Assembly (NCBI GenBank): GCA_035048495.1 | Contig: CM068553.1 | Span: 17,671,190-17,735,189 of the forward strand | Length of the DNA stretch: 64,000 nucleotides | Origin: Euptelea pleiosperma | Taxonomy: Eukaryota > Streptophyta > Magnoliopsida > Ranunculales > Eupteleaceae | Direction of reading: 5' to 3' | Shown here: one piece after another, positions 34,810-47,500 of the stretch | Layout: the number at the start of each line of letters is the position of its first letter | How positions within the stretch are numbered: the stretch's first letter is position 1 | Notes under the pieces: model-generated | The model's input: only the letters and a program-made list of their open reading frames with translations | Databases searched by the model: none | Told to the model about the DNA's origin: nothing | Program-made: the position numbers and the translations under genes

Positions 34810-35383
34810 ATTATTATATGGTATACTCTTATTTGGTCCTACTTACAATTACACAATTCTTTGAGGGTTACAAATATTTTCATAATTTATTTACGTCCTT
34901 CTATAATTAAGTTACTTCTTATTAAGCCCTTAAGCCCAAAACATGGGAAGTATATAACTTAGGGTGGGAATAAGTTCTACCAAATTATCAATATTAGAGT
35001 TTGATTAATTTTGGGGCCCACACTTTACCTAAAATCTTATTGAGAACTATAATAATAATTTGTTTTAGAAAACATCTGAATGCATGTAGGTGGCATAGAA
35101 CCATTTGACTTCTTGGTAATTAGGGTTATATAGAGTAGATTTTAAGTAAATTCAAAACTATCGTGGGTTTGTTAAATTATTGGTTGAAAATTTTACATAT
35201 ATAGGTAAAATGGTAATTTTACAAGTGAAGGCATTTTGATAATTTCACAACCTAGGGGTAAATTAGTAATTTTACCCTTCATGGATATAAATGATAATCG
35301 GTAGGCTAATTTAATAACTTCATAAGTCACTAGCATCAAATTACAGTCTTAGGGCTCTTTATGTAAATTCACAATAAAATGAT

Positions 35384-35989
35384 ATTTTAATAATTTTACG
35401 ATGAAATGGTATTTTAGTAATTTCAATTATGAGGATAAAATTATAATAACATGCACAAGGCAAATTGTTGGGAGATTTTTTTTCTCAAATTAACAACACA
35501 AATGCAAGACCCCCTAGAATAATTCCAATATATGTTTTTTTCTCTCTTCTTTTCAGATGGGATTCTTGGGCCCAATGAGATTTTTGAGTTATGTTCTATA
35601 AATTGGACATTGTGAGTGTGTCAATTCTATTTCTACACATCAAAACTACTTTTCCTGTGTTCTTCACTATTTTCTAAAAAAAAAAAAAAAACAAACAAAC
35701 ACCCCACACATCACTTACTTTTATATTTTTCTTAGATAGATCTTTAAATATAATTTTCAAATATAGGTGATAGGTTTTCTAACTCCAAGTAACGAGTTCT
35801 AGGGATTTTTTGTAAAGCAGATGTGTTTTGCAAATTTTTCATAAATTGAAAACTTTCACGTTTTTCATCATTTTGTTTGCATGCTTGATTTATTTTCCGA
35901 CTTTACACTGACTTGTCGATGTTTAGTAACAATTCCCTTCATACGTAGAGTTGATATGGCATTCAAGAATGGGCATTAATCTAATCAAT
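35384..35989. other. AT-rich stretch beyond the duplication, no gene seen
   Basis: There are simple A/T tracts, including AAAAAAAAAAAAAAA near 35677, and no exon or repeat end that I can support. The stretch separates the duplication boundary from the cluster of copia LTRs. Confidence 0.5.
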
Positions 35990-36455
35990 TGCGTAATTTG
36001 AAACTTAACATCTACATAACCCATATGGTTCAATCAATTGGTTCTCATAGTCCAATCGATTGGTTCTCACAGTCCAATTGATTGAACTTAGTCTAATCGA
36101 TTGTAGAGAAGACTCCAATCGATTGTACTCTAGAAAGTTTCTGTCCCGTAGAGTCCAATCGATTGGCAGTCCAATCGATTGGACTTCTCTTAGTCAATAT
36201 TTTTACTTCTCTTAGCACGAAATGACTAGGGTTAGTCCTTTAACTTAGTTCAACCTTTAATTAGATTTTAATATCCTATTCCTGTGGTCACTAAGTCTCT
36301 TACCTTCCTATGCGAGCGTACACGATCTTTAACAGGCGAGAAGCAGTTACTCAGATGACTCATGTCGTCAATCGTCTGATTCTTGCGATCTTTATCTTTT
36401 AGTCTTCACGTAGTCGGTGAAGAATGCGTACCACGACATCTTCGAAGCTGGAGTC
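35990..36455 (-). mobile_element. SIRE-like LTR fragment, minus orientation
   Basis: It matches the 17000-17640 part of the minus-strand LTR, including TATGCGAGYG.ACACGATCTTTAAC and CAGTTACTCAGATGACTC. It holds a cluster of CCAATCGATTGG motifs at 36030-36185, three of them exact. Both LTR ends are missing. The neighbouring LTR at 37206-37784 is on the opposite strand, so the two were brought together by rearrangement or nested insertion. Confidence 0.75.
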
Positions 36456-37205
36456 TATCAATGTTCACACGGGCTCCATGACCAGGTGGATCGACGTTGC
36501 ATTCACAAATTGTGTGTAACAACCGATACTCAGGAAGAAGGCTGGTGAGTGGGATATCATAAACCCAGTCAAAAGAAGTGCCACACAAGGTCTTGGTCAG
36601 AAGCTCTTGAGGAGTGGTCATCTCTCTAGATCGAGGAAGATACTTGATAGGAGCAGTATGACGAGGAATATCAAGTATAGTGGCAATCAAGTCATGAGTA
36701 ATAGTCATGAGCATTCTAGAGACATAAGTCTGAAAGGATAACTATCTCAGATCACTACACTAGACAGCATGAAGATTTGCATAAAAAATCTGAACCAGTG
36801 TAGGAATATAGACCACTCAACTGAAGAACAGGTAGCCATTGCCTAGATGAAAAAATGGAATGGACTAAGGTACCTTGAATCTCCTCAAGGTCAACAAACC
36901 GCTCAGCAATAAAAGTTCGATGAGCAAAATGACAGAAATGAATCCTAACCTCATTAGTAATAAAAATGGGAATTGGCTCACTAACCTCGGTGAAGATGTG
37001 CGACCTCCACGAGCACGACCTCTGTCTCTCCCGGCTCTCCTCTATCCACGAGATGAATCGCCTCTCTCCATGGGACAAGAAAATGAAAGTCTGTCCTCCC
37101 TCCTCTCCCGAACAACTTGTCTGGGCTGCGAAATACAAAAAACTCCCTCCTTATCATCAGAGCGCACTACGTGCCACCTACGTTTTGTGCCATCATCCAT
37201 GAGCA
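36456..37205 (-). pseudogene. Retroelement ORF remnant, unplaced family
   Basis: Minus-strand frames at 37138-36755 and 36714-36406 carry EVRIHFCHFAHRTFIAERFV and THDLIATILDIPRHTAPIKY, then LCGTSFDWVYDIPLTSLLPE. This looks like the capsid-like ORF1 domain often found in plant retrotransposons and in genes derived from them. A frame change and a stop separate the two pieces. The boundaries are approximate and the family assignment is inference. Confidence 0.45.
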
Positions 37206-37784
37206 CAAGAAACGGGTGTATTGAATCCTTCACCTTTGGCAAAGGCTAGAGTGTTGAGAATTAAGATCAGAGTGACTGATCGACGGTAGGTTTGAAGTGT
37301 ACCAAATTGAAGAAGTGGACAAGGCTTCTTGGTTGGGAGGGCGCGCGTTGACTCGTAGCATTAAAGGACATGGACGCATCAGTAGTAAGCCTTGGCTAAG
37401 GTTGAAAGCTACATTTGCAACAGTGCTGCGTAGGTAACCTTTGTTTCGTTTAACTTTCTAGTTAGTGATACTTTCCGTCTAGACGTGGTCCCGTGGTTTT
37501 CCTTGGCTAAGGTTTTCACGTAAAAATCTCATGTCTTGTATGATTGTTTGTTTGTATTCCGCTATCTATATTGATTATATCAAACGACGAAAAGAAAATA
37601 TACCATGGAAGTATATTTGATTTGAGTCGGTTGTGATAATTTCTTATCAAACAACTAAGGCATGCGATTTTGTTCCCCTACCATAGACCAGTAAAACTGT
37701 TTAGGATTAATTAATTTTAAATACCTAATCAACCCCCCCTTCTAGGTATTTTCGATTAAAGAGAACAGACCGGTGGTTATTTCA
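37206..37784 (+). mobile_element. SIRE-like 5' LTR, 3' part only
   Basis: It matches 41600-42178 closely, including AATCCTTCACCTTTGGCAAA and ACGTGGTCCCGTGGTTTTCC. It ends in TTATTTCA at 37784, followed by AGTATCAGAGCGGG (37789), close to the initiator-Met primer site. Its first two thirds, with the TATA box and palindrome cluster, are lost. Confidence 0.75.
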
Positions 37785-40717
37785 ATTAGTATCAGAGCGG
37801 GCTATTCTATAAAAAGTTTAATCACTTGAATTTAGATTTCTACAAAACCAGTTCATTCTTTTTATTTGTAAAGATGTCGAAAGAAGGGTTCATTGTGAAT
37901 AGTCATAGTGACTCAAACAGTGAAGATCAAGGTAATCTTTATACTGTTTATCAAGAGCTATATAAAGAAAGGTTTAGACTAACCAAAGCAAATAAGAAAT
38001 TGACTAATAGAGTTGAATTTCTTGACTCTGAAAATTTTACTTGTAAACTAGATAATAATGAATTATCTGTGCTTGTTGGTCAGCTTAGGGAAGAGAAGAA
38101 ATCTCTTTAAGAAAAAAATAAGTTATTGGAATGCGAGTTCCAAACTTGTACGGATGCTAAAATATCTTTTGAAAATGAGCATGAAAAATATGAAGCTATT
38201 TTTAGACAGCTTGAAGAAGAGAAAGTTAGCCTCCAAGACAAAGTTAAATTTCTTGAATCTGATTATCAAGAATATCTGGAGAAGAGGAAGTCATTTGAAC
38301 TTGATTTAGTTCAACTAAAAAATGACTTGTCGTATATTTCTCAAAGCACCAAGAAATTAAATGAGATTCTAAGTGTGGGACAAAGATATGGAGAAAAACG
38401 GAAAATTGGATATGTTGATAATGTTAATACTTCATCATCTTTAGGAACTAAATTTGTAAAAGCCAAAGTTTCTTCCACACCACATGTGGATCAACCTAGT
38501 TATTCATGCTGTTGTGTGTAATTACTATAGGGGTAGAGTCATCTGAGTAAGAATTACTTTCAAAAAAGGAAAGATACCATGGTTCCCCTCAAGAAAAAAT
38601 TACGTGGGAACCAATGAGATCTACTCTATAAAATGATAGCCTTGCATCAAAAGTCGGATGCCTTGAGAAGAGAGATTACAAACCTTATGAAATTCAAGGG
38701 CATCCAAACTCAAAGGGCTTAGAAGAAGATGACAAATAAAAAGAGAAATGTCAATCCTCCATCATCGCCTAAACAAATGGCGAAGAAAAAGAATCCACCT
38801 ACAAGGTATAAGACCATATGGGTTAGAAAGAAATAACCGATAAATTTAGATTCTATTTGGAATAAATTTCTTATGAAGTCTAGTGGCACTTGTCCTATTG
38901 ATTGAATAAATGTGGTTCTTTACACTCTTCTCTATTTTATGATTGTATATCTTTTGTGAGTTGGGTGTGTAGTTTTGTTTTAGAATTTTATTTTCTTCAT
39001 AGTTTTCTATTTATTTTAGACATTTGCTTATTTGCATTGTTTTAAATTTATCTATTCAAAAACAAAAATATAAAATTTGAAAATAAAAAATTATTTTGTG
39101 TCTTGTTTAAGATTTTGTTTTAAAGTTGTGCATTGCATAATTGTTCTTAATATGATGGGCATTGACTCTAGAAAATTCTAGAATTAGGACTTGGCACAAG
39201 GTAAATTGAAACTAGATCATTGTAGAAGACTCTAGAATATTTAGAAGATTAATCTATTTTATAAATTCTCAATTAGTGGATGTTCATAAGTTTTAACTTG
39301 TTATTCACATGTAAACTGACTGACACTGGTTGGAACTAGATTTGATTGAGGTAATAAATCTAGTATTCTATGGGAATTAGGAATAAAATTCTATTTTTTA
39401 TGACTTCAAATTAGTTGTGTTCCTGCCCTCAGTTGATTTTGAAACTATAAAATAATTAACTGTTGGTCTCCGTGTGTGATAGTTCTCCATGGAAAAAGCT
39501 ACCTCAAGTGGATGTGGTAAAATTTGTATGGCCCCGATATATATAAAAATCTTATTAAATAATGCTGCAGAGGATACCATACCGATCGAGTGTGAAAACT
39601 ACCAAACCGACCAAGTGTCAAAAGATGAAAATTTGAAAATTAAAATTCTGGTAAAATAAGTGAGTTAAAATAACCGTGTTTGCTACAAAAGTAATGTGGA
39701 ATCACATTTGTAAATACAATTGAAAATAGAGAGTTAAGTGAGAACCTATTAACTCTAATAAGGATTTCATGATTGGATACAGGATACCTCCAGATTTTAA
39801 GTAAAGTATTTGGATTTTTACTAACATCAATCTTGTACCCTAGGATGTGAAAAGTCAAATCACAGTACACCCAAGTGAAAGAAATTGAAAATTCAACTAA
39901 AGTGAATTAATTTGACTGATTGTCTCTGACAAATGGCCTAGATTGACTGCATTTGAACTGTTCAAGATTAAACTAAGTAGTTAAGTCTAAAATACTAGGT
40001 TTGATATTTGTTAGTGCCTATCATATTGAAACTCATTATACATTGCATTTAACTTGACTTATCATATATTTTACCATACTTCAGATTTGACATTTTTATT
40101 CGAATTAATTCGAATTGATCTGATTTGAGTTTTGTAAGTTGTAAATCTTTTCAGAGATGATTTAAAATTTTAAACTTTATTTGAAAAAGATTTATGATTG
40201 GTTAGATGGTTTCACCGAAATTTAAACCATTCATATATTTAGACTATGCTTTATGCTTATCTTTTAGTCTTTATACTAGTTATTTAATGCACATGTTTAT
40301 TATTATGATATCCAATGCATGCTTATTATCTGCTTATATTTCTGTACCTTTGTCGTTCTGTGATAAAAAGGGGGAGAGAAAATCATAGAGATAAAATAAG
40401 TAGATGCATGAGATAGGGGAAAAAAAACTATTTACATTATTTTTTTTAATTTCTCTACCTGTGATGTGCATAATTAACTCACTGCATTTTATTATTGGTT
40501 TATTGATTATTTTTACCGATGATATTACATGGTATGTGCTGTTGGCAAAATGTGCAGGGAATAGATCAAAAGTTACTATTCTATTATCTGTTCGATTATC
40601 TCCGAGAGATCGTGAGATAGTGAGTGAATCATATAAGAGGGTAGGATTGTAATTATTTTGTATTTACCTTCTATATGATTAAATGTTTTTTATCACGGAA
40701 TTGCTAAAGGGGAAGAT
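37785..40717 (+). mobile_element. Deleted internal region of the SIRE-like element
   Basis: Between the two LTRs lie only about 2.9 kb: the primer site, a gag coiled-coil remnant (37874-38521), a stretch with a weak GGKK-rich tail, and about 1.8 kb of AT-rich DNA with no recognised pol domain. The end has the purine tracts GGGGGAGAGAAAA (40370) and AAAGGGGAAGA (40706) that precede the 3' LTR. A full SIRE-type element would need about 4-5 kb of pol, so protease, integrase, RT and RNase H are gone. Confidence 0.7.
37874..38521 (+). pseudogene. Retroelement coiled-coil gag remnant
   Basis: The frame starts MSKEGFIVNSHSDSNSEDQ and continues as a charged coiled coil of about 200 residues with repeated LEEEK/LREEK heptads. 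It ends near YGEKRKIGYVDN, a motif common at the end of the coiled segment in SIRE-like gag proteins. A TAA at 38108-38110 interrupts it after KKSL; one C-to-T change in a glutamine codon would explain this. The normal N-terminal gag domain is absent. Confidence 0.65.
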
Positions 40718-42178
40718 TATAAGTAATATTTTCATATTCTATTTTGGCAAAGATTCCGTTACATAAAAAACATTAATGTAACCGTTCCCACGAGTACCAG
40801 TGTAGTGTGAAGATGTCGTGGTACACATACTTCGTTGACTATGCGAAGATTAGAAGACAGGGACATCAAGAATCAGACGGTTAACGATAAGAGTCATCTG
40901 ATTAATTGCCCATTTGTCAGTTATAGATCGTATACGTTCGCTTAGGAAGGTAAGTGACTTAGTAGCCATAGGAATAGGTTTAAATGAATAAAATATAATG
41001 GTCAAACCTAGTCATTTGATAGACCCGAGTCTAAGTCAATGTTATTGACTTCTGGGAGAGTTCAATCGATTGGACAAAGCCCAATTGATTGAAGACCTCT
41101 GTAAAATCGATTGGAGCCTATGGGACAGAAACTTATTTAAGTTCGATCGATTGGACTATGAACAATCAATTGTATTTACGAAGGAAAAACCCATCCATAC
41201 AAGGCCAATCGATTAGATCCACAACCTAATTGATTGGACCTAGAGTATAATCGATTGGACTTCACATGGATTGAGTCTTTCTCAAATCCGAAATTCTAGT
41301 TTTTACTCTCACACGTTCTACAAGGCTCAGGGTTATGAATTCTATAAATACAACCCTTCTATACCTTCTCTAAACACACTTCTATACACATTGAATAGAG
41401 AGAAGAAATGTTTATTTATTAGAGTGTCTATTCGAAGAGTAAAAAGCTTTTTATCTCATAAACATCTTGTGAGCTTGTTCCTCTTCTAGATCAAAGCTAA
41501 GAGCTTGATTGATTACTCAGCTTAGGTTTTCCACATTGATATTTGACCTAGTAGCCTAAGTGTACCAGTGTGACTCAATACCCATTTAGCAACCTTTGAT
41601 TCAAGATGTACTAAATCCTTCACCTTCGGCAAAGGTTGGAGTGTTGAGATTAAGATTGGAGTGGCTGATCGATGGTAGGTTTGGGGTGTACCAAACTGAA
41701 CAAGCGGACAATGCTTCTTGGCTAGGAGGGCGCATGTGGACTTGTAGCGTTGATTCAGAGGACGTGGTCGCATCGGCAGTAGGCCTTGGCTAAGGTTGGA
41801 AGCTGCATTTGTAATGGTGCTGCGTAGGTAACCTTTTTTTTCGTTTAACTTTCCAGTTAGTGATACTTTCTGTCTAGACGTGGTCCCATGGTTTTCCTTG
41901 GCTAAGGTTTCCACATAAAAATTTCCTGTCTTATATGATTGTTTGTTTGTATTCCGCTATCTATATTGATTAGATTAAACGACGAAAAGAAAATATACCA
42001 CGGAGGTATATTTGATTTGAGTCGGTTGTGATAATTTCTTATCAAACAACTAAAGCATGCGATTTTGTTCCCCTACCATAGACCGGTAAAACTGTTTAGG
42101 ATTAATTAATTTTAAATACCTAATCAATCCTCCTTCTAGGTATTTTCGATTAAAGAGAACGGACTGGTGGTTATTTCA
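40718..42178 (+). mobile_element. SIRE-like 3' LTR with CCAAT-palindrome cluster
   Basis: It starts just after the polypurine tract (GGGGAAGAT) and ends TTATTTCA like the other copies. It is about 1460 bp. A TATA box TATAAATA is at 41343-41350, and 7-8 diverged copies of CCAATCGATTGG lie upstream of it at 41050-41257. Frames within it (for example 41271-41489 and the minus frame at 41914-41522) are LTR sequence, not genes. Confidence 0.8.
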
Positions 42179-42180
42179 AA

Positions 42181-43409
42181 TTTTATTGACTTCTGAGAAA
42201 GTCCGATCGATTAGACTATTTAGGCCAATCGATTAGAGAAAGTCCAATCGATTGGAGACCTCTGTGAAATTGATTGGACTCTACGAGACAGAACTTAATT
42301 GAAGCCAAATCGATTGGAGACCTCTGTGAAATCGATTGGAGCATACGGGATAGAAATTTATTTAAAGTCCGATCGATTGGACTATGTACAATCGATTGGA
42401 TTTACGAAGAAAAAATCCATCCATACAAGACCAATCGATTGGACTTAGCCCAATCGATTGGACCCAGAGTACAATCGATTGGACTTCACACGGATTAAGT
42501 CTTTCTCAGATCCAAAATTTTAGTCCTCACTCATCCCATTTTCTAAATAGACTGGGTTACGAATTCTATAAATATAACTCCTCTCTGGCTTTACAAAACA
42601 CACTTCTATTCTTTAGAATACAGAGAAGAAAATTTTATTTATCAAGAGTGCCCATTAGAAGAGCAAAAAGCATTTAGTTCTCATAAATATCTTGTGAGCT
42701 TTTCTCTTTTAGATCAAAGCCAAAAGCTTGATCTCTTACTCAGCTTAAGTCTTTCACATAGAAACTTGACCTAGTAGTCTGAGAGTACCAGTGCGTCTCA
42801 ACACTATTTGAACGACTTAGGGTTTAGGGTGTACTGAATCATTCACCTTCAGCAAAGGCTACAGAGTTGAGAATTAAGATCGGAGTGGCTGATCGAAAGT
42901 AGGTTTTGGGTGTACCAAACTGAACAAACGGACAAGGCTTGTTGGCTGGGAGGGCGCGCGTGGATTCGTAGCGTTGATTCAAATGACGTGGACGCATCGG
43001 CAGTAGGCCTTGGCTAAAGTTGGAAGCTGCATTTGCAACGGTGTTGCATATGTAATATTTGTTTCGTTTAACTTTCTAGGTAGTGATACTTTTCGTCTGG
43101 ACGTGGTCCCGTGGTTTTCCTTGGCTAAGGTTTCCACGTTAAAACTCTTTGTCTTGTGGATATTTGATTGTTGTTCCGCTAAATCTATTGATTAGACCAA
43201 ACGACGGAAAAACAATATCTCACGGAGGTATATTTGAATTGAGTCGGTTGTGATAATATTTTTTATCAATCAACTAAGGCATGCGAATTTATCACCTTAC
43301 CTTGACTAGTAAACTTATGATAGGTTAGATTAATTTTTGAATAACCTAATCACCCCTCATTTCTAAATATTTCTGATTAAAGAGAACGGACCGGTTATAT
43401 TTCATATAG
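42181..43409 (+). mobile_element. Second SIRE-like LTR joined directly to the first
   Basis: Directly after the end of the LTR at 42178 the sequence restarts inside the same LTR (TTATTGACTTCTGAGAAAGTC matches 41042) and runs to another TTATATTTCA end at 43409, then to a worn primer-site-like TAGTATGCGAAGATCC. Three exact and about nine diverged CCAATCGATTGG motifs lie at 42200-42486. A TATA box is at 42567-42574. The first third of the LTR is missing. Confidence 0.75.
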
Positions 43410-43451
43410 TATGCGAAGATCCAATCTCATATATAAAGTTCTCGGTGGTAA

Positions 43452-43572
43452 AGCACTTTCTAAGGTTATGTGGCACTTTTCATTATGGAAGTATTGATTA
43501 TAGTACTTGTGAGCACTTTCTAAGGTTACGTGGCACTTTTCATTATGGCAAGTATTGATTATAGTACTTGTG
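43452..43572. repeat. 60-bp tandem duplication
   Basis: AGCACTTTCTAAGGTTAYGT starts both units (43452-43511 and 43512-43572), and both end TTATAGTACTTGTG. They differ by one substitution and one inserted C. The high identity suggests a recent local duplication. Confidence 0.9.
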
Positions 43573-43689
43573 CATCGCGCAAAATAACTTTCGGAAATTT
43601 GCCTACGACATCAAACACCGTGACAACTATGTGGGAGAATATATTGGCAAGAAAATGATATGGTTGCCAAATGCTTTAAGATATTTTTA

Positions 43690-43895
43690 GGCACGGATAT
43701 TTAGTCGTGAAGTTAAATGACCACAATATGAGCCACGTGGCACACTCTTAGAGGATGCTGACCGGATGGATGTTTCGCCAATCTTAGGTGGACCTACATC
43801 GCATGAAAATGACTCCAATCCAACGGGTAGAAATCACTAATTAGGTTAATTTTTGGTCATATATATCCACGTAGAGTTGGGCCAAACACGGCTTG
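43690..43895. mobile_element. Foldback MITE fragment
   Basis: It has the family words ATATGAGCCACGTGGCACAC, TCTTAGAGGATGCTGACC and AATTTTTGGTCATATATATCC. The right arm degenerates after GGGCCAAACA. No target duplication was found. Confidence 0.55.
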
Positions 43896-44021
43896 CCAGT
43901 AGCCCAAGGGAATTTGAGAACCATTCAGCACGCGCCACGATCGCATTTTGGAAGAAGGTTTTCACGTGACCAAATCCACTTCCCACGTCAGCTCCGACAA
44001 AGTCGCATCCAGAGAGAACAT

Positions 44022-44426
44022 GAATAAAACTTTGATGACAGGGCCCTGTCATCAAGGCCGATGACAGGGAAAAATATGAGCCATGTGGAACACTCTTAGA
44101 GGACTCTGACTGTATGGATGTTTGGCCAATCATCAGGTGGAACTACAAACCAAAAATCATGCCGATTAGTGATTTCTAGGCGTTGGATTGGAATTGTTTA
44201 CATGGGTTGATTTTAACCGTGTGAAATTTGAGCATTATTCACCATTATTTGAGGTACAAAGATCCAAAGGTCTTAAATCACAAATCAAGCTGATTTTTTG
44301 TTTGTAGGTCCATATAGGGATTGGAAAAACATCCATACGGTTAGAGTCCTCTAATAGTATCCCACGTGGCTCCTATTGCACCCTGTCAGGGCCCTTGATG
44401 ACAGGGCTGTCATCAAAGTCTTACTC
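44022..44426. mobile_element. Foldback MITE, Mutator type, in the phosphatase gene promoter
   Basis: The ends are GAATAAAACTTTGATGACAG and its inverse, TGTCATCAAAGTCTTACTC. The arms also hold a GATGACAGGGCCCTGTCATC palindrome. The flanking 9-bp repeats AGAGAACAT (44013-44021 and 44427-44435) are identical, which points to a fairly recent Mutator-type insertion. Its right edge is 131 bp before the ATG at 44558, so it sits in the core promoter or 5' leader. Confidence 0.9.
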
Positions 44427-44433
44427 AGAGAAC

Positions 44434-44454
44434 ATCTCTCTCTCTCTCTCTCAA
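44434..44454 (+). repeat. (TC)n microsatellite in the 5' leader
   Basis: A run of TC repeats lies about 100 bp upstream of the ATG at 44558. CT-rich leaders are common in plant promoters (Y patch). It abuts the MITE target duplication. Confidence 0.85.
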
Positions 44455-44557
44455 GTCTCAAGGAAGAACCTCGCTTTCTCTCGCTCCTCCTTCCTAGTTG
44501 CATACCTCTCTATCTCTCTTTACTCTGCAACATCTGATCTTGACCCACCTGAAAAAA

Positions 44558-47500
44558 ATGGAGTCATCATCAGTAGCCGTTGATCACCATCATAACAATC
44601 AGTTCCAGCAAAACGTGGTGGTGATGAGGCACGGTGATCGGATCGACAGCGCGGAGCCCCTGTGGATATTAACGGCCGCCAGGCCGTGGGACCCACCCCT
44701 AGTAGACGCCGGCAAGGTGAGAGCGTTCTGTACTGGGAGAAAGCTCCGAAACAATCTTGGGTTTCCAATCCACAGAGTCTTCGTCTCACCTTTCCTCCGC
44801 TGCATCCAAACCGCTTCGGAGGTCGTCTCCTCTCTCTGCGCCGTCAACGATAGCCCGGATCAGATGACCTCTGATAACGTCTCCATCGATCCCTCCAAGC
44901 TCAAGGTCAGATCAGATCATACGTTTTTTTAATCCTAATCGTTAATCTTTCAGATTGCAAAGCTAATATGAGTTTAGTTGTTAAGATTGAGGTTATGGGG
45001 CGATGATTATTTTTAGATTTTATGATTTTTAGGGGCTTGTTTGTATGTCTCGCAAAAAAATATAATTTTTTTTTTTGTAAAAAAACTGTTTTTTTTGTGA
45101 AATCGAAGACTATTATTCTTTGGTTGTTGTTCCTATTGTAGGTTTTAGGGACAGTTTGGGGTTTGGATTGCATTTTTGCGCCATAAAAAGACAGTTTTTT
45201 TCTGGTGCAAAAATGGCAATCAAACTGTCCCCTATCTTTAAATAAATAACAACTGGCTAATTTTTCACAAAATGGAAAATAGAAAACAGTAGTCCAAACA
45301 GGAACACTCCTATGTTTACTGCAAAAAAAAAGAAAACCAATGCATCCAAACATGCCTTTGCTACATGTGTAAGTGTAGGGACTGGGATCCACCACCATTT
45401 ACTTGGTTCTATGTAAGAAGGCTATTATACCAAAACCTGTTTCGATCAAATGACCCTAGCCTTCTGTTTTAGTGGTTTTTATGTTTTATATTAGATTCAA
45501 TATAATTTCATAACCATTCAAAACAATGTGATGGATTGGTTGGCCATGATCATTCAGCTAGTTTGGTTTTTGATATAAGAGTGGGTCTCACTGAATGGAG
45601 GGTCCCATCTACCTGTACCTGTACTCATTGAAGTATGAGAATGCTAATGGTCCTTAGGCTTTAGCAAAATGAATATCCTAGATTGTTTTTATAAGTAATA
45701 TTATATTTTTTAATAAAATAAACGTAACGGGCAATTTTCGGACGGGTAAGTAGGTAACTTAAATGACTATATTACTCTTATGTAACTCATTATCAGTCAT
45801 AAAAGATCAGGTTTCTAAGGGAATTATAGGAATTGTAAATTAAGGTAAATATCAATTTTATAGTTAAATAATAATAGTTAGTAAATGGATATCATTGGAA
45901 AGATTTATGTGGATCCATTTTTATTCCAAACCAATTATGGACTGGAATTTACGAGCTTTTAAAAATCACAAAGAAGAAAATTTGACTTTCCTAAAACAGA
46001 TGTGAAGTTAGGCTTTGAAAAAAAAACTACTTGGAACATCACGACACTTTATATTGACACGATTATTGAATCGTAGGATCTATGTTTCGACGATGTTTAA
46101 TAGAACAGAAGTTAAAAAGAGTAAGAGAGAAACAAATTGGGTTCCTGATAATGGATGTATTATGGGATTTGGATTTGAAAATTACTGAGTTTAATTATTT
46201 GTTGTATTGTGTTTCTTTACTAGAGGTTTGAATTTGAGGTATTTGAGGCTATTTAGGGTGACTTTTTAGTGATTCATAGTTATTGAAAAATGCAGTTCAT
46301 TTTCATTTTTATTCTGATATGTGGAAAGAGCATTGAGCTTTTATTAATTGTGGGATCAAGGGATTGTTTTCTGTTGGAACCAGATATACTATTGACAGTC
46401 TTGATATATTCTGAGGTCGCCATCCTCGTTGTCTCTGTATCAGTATTGTTAATCCTCCCTTTAAATTAAGAGTTGCGACAATGTTGGCGTTCTTGAATAA
46501 CTAGACATTAGGTGGAATCTGATCGACCTCTCATCCTATTTCCATTAAAAGATGAAGCACAGGAAAAGAGTATGTAGACATCTGCAATTTCTATTGAAAG
46601 GGTTTCCCCCCATAAGAGTATGTGGGTCTAAATTAAACATTAATTAAAAGTGCTTGAAGGGTTTTAAGGCATGGTTCAAAGTTTCGGCCGGAATTGAAAC
46701 GTTTCGTCCATTTCGTTTCGGTTTCGTTATAGGACAAAATAACATACGTTTCGGTTGGTTTTGTTTGAAACCGAACGGTACTTCATCTTATGCATAAATT
46801 TGCATTAAAATATTGTTTCTGTTTCACGAAGTTCTGTCCGAAACCAAACGATACTTCCAATACGTTTCGGTTTTGCCCATGAACAATACTGAAACAATAC
46901 CGTGTACTTTGAACCATGCTTTAAGGTATAAGAATGGCCAAATGGGTGCCCAGATCCTTGCTTAAAAATTTATCTATAGCACACTGAACCTTGACGACGG
47001 GGGGCATTGAAGTTGTGAGACGTAAATCTCCTGTAGTTTTGGCTGTTTGTCCACTAGACTCTGGAGATTTCTTCTGTAGTAGCTAATAGCTGATTTTTGC
47101 CTGGACGACATATTAACTTGAGCAAACTGATCCTTAGAGGAAAGGAAGCTGTAATCTTTGTGATTGTGTGAATTTGTTTAGTCCTGCACTAGATTCCGAG
47201 CTTCAATGAATCCATGTTGAAAGCTTGAACTCTGGCTCGCGGATTTGCCTTTGCAGCAGGTTGAATTTACCGTATTAATCAAGAAGAAATCAACTTCAGA
47301 AAGATGAGGATTTTTTTTTTTTTTTATGCAAATTCACTTGGTGCATGGCTGTGCTCTAGTTGGCAGAATTGATAAGTCACTTTAGCAAGTTGATACCTAT
47401 ACTCGTGGTTTTAAAATTCGACAAAATTCTGCTAATTTAGCCGAATTAATTCTGAATTTTGAATGACCGGATTAAAGTTTACATGTATTAAAAAAAGTTA

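Larger units (their letters stand above)
29087..35383. repeat. Segmental duplication, copy B
   Basis: This is the partner of 1-7041. It contains exons 2 and 1 of the complete quinone oxidoreductase gene, its upstream flank, and the same insertions: a MITE at 31843-32209, a SINE at 32535-32668, foldback units at about 33291-33880 and a MITE at 34211-34809. The similarity to copy A ends after AATAAAATGAT (35383), and unrelated AT-rich DNA follows. By eye, the first 3 kb differ from copy A at a few percent of sites, but the last 2 kb differ at well under one percent. Confidence 0.95.

Noticed and set aside
44907..45398. A 163-codon minus-strand open frame in intron 1 of the phosphatase gene
   Set aside because: It crosses the foldback element and is Phe/Lys-rich from A/T runs, with no domain.
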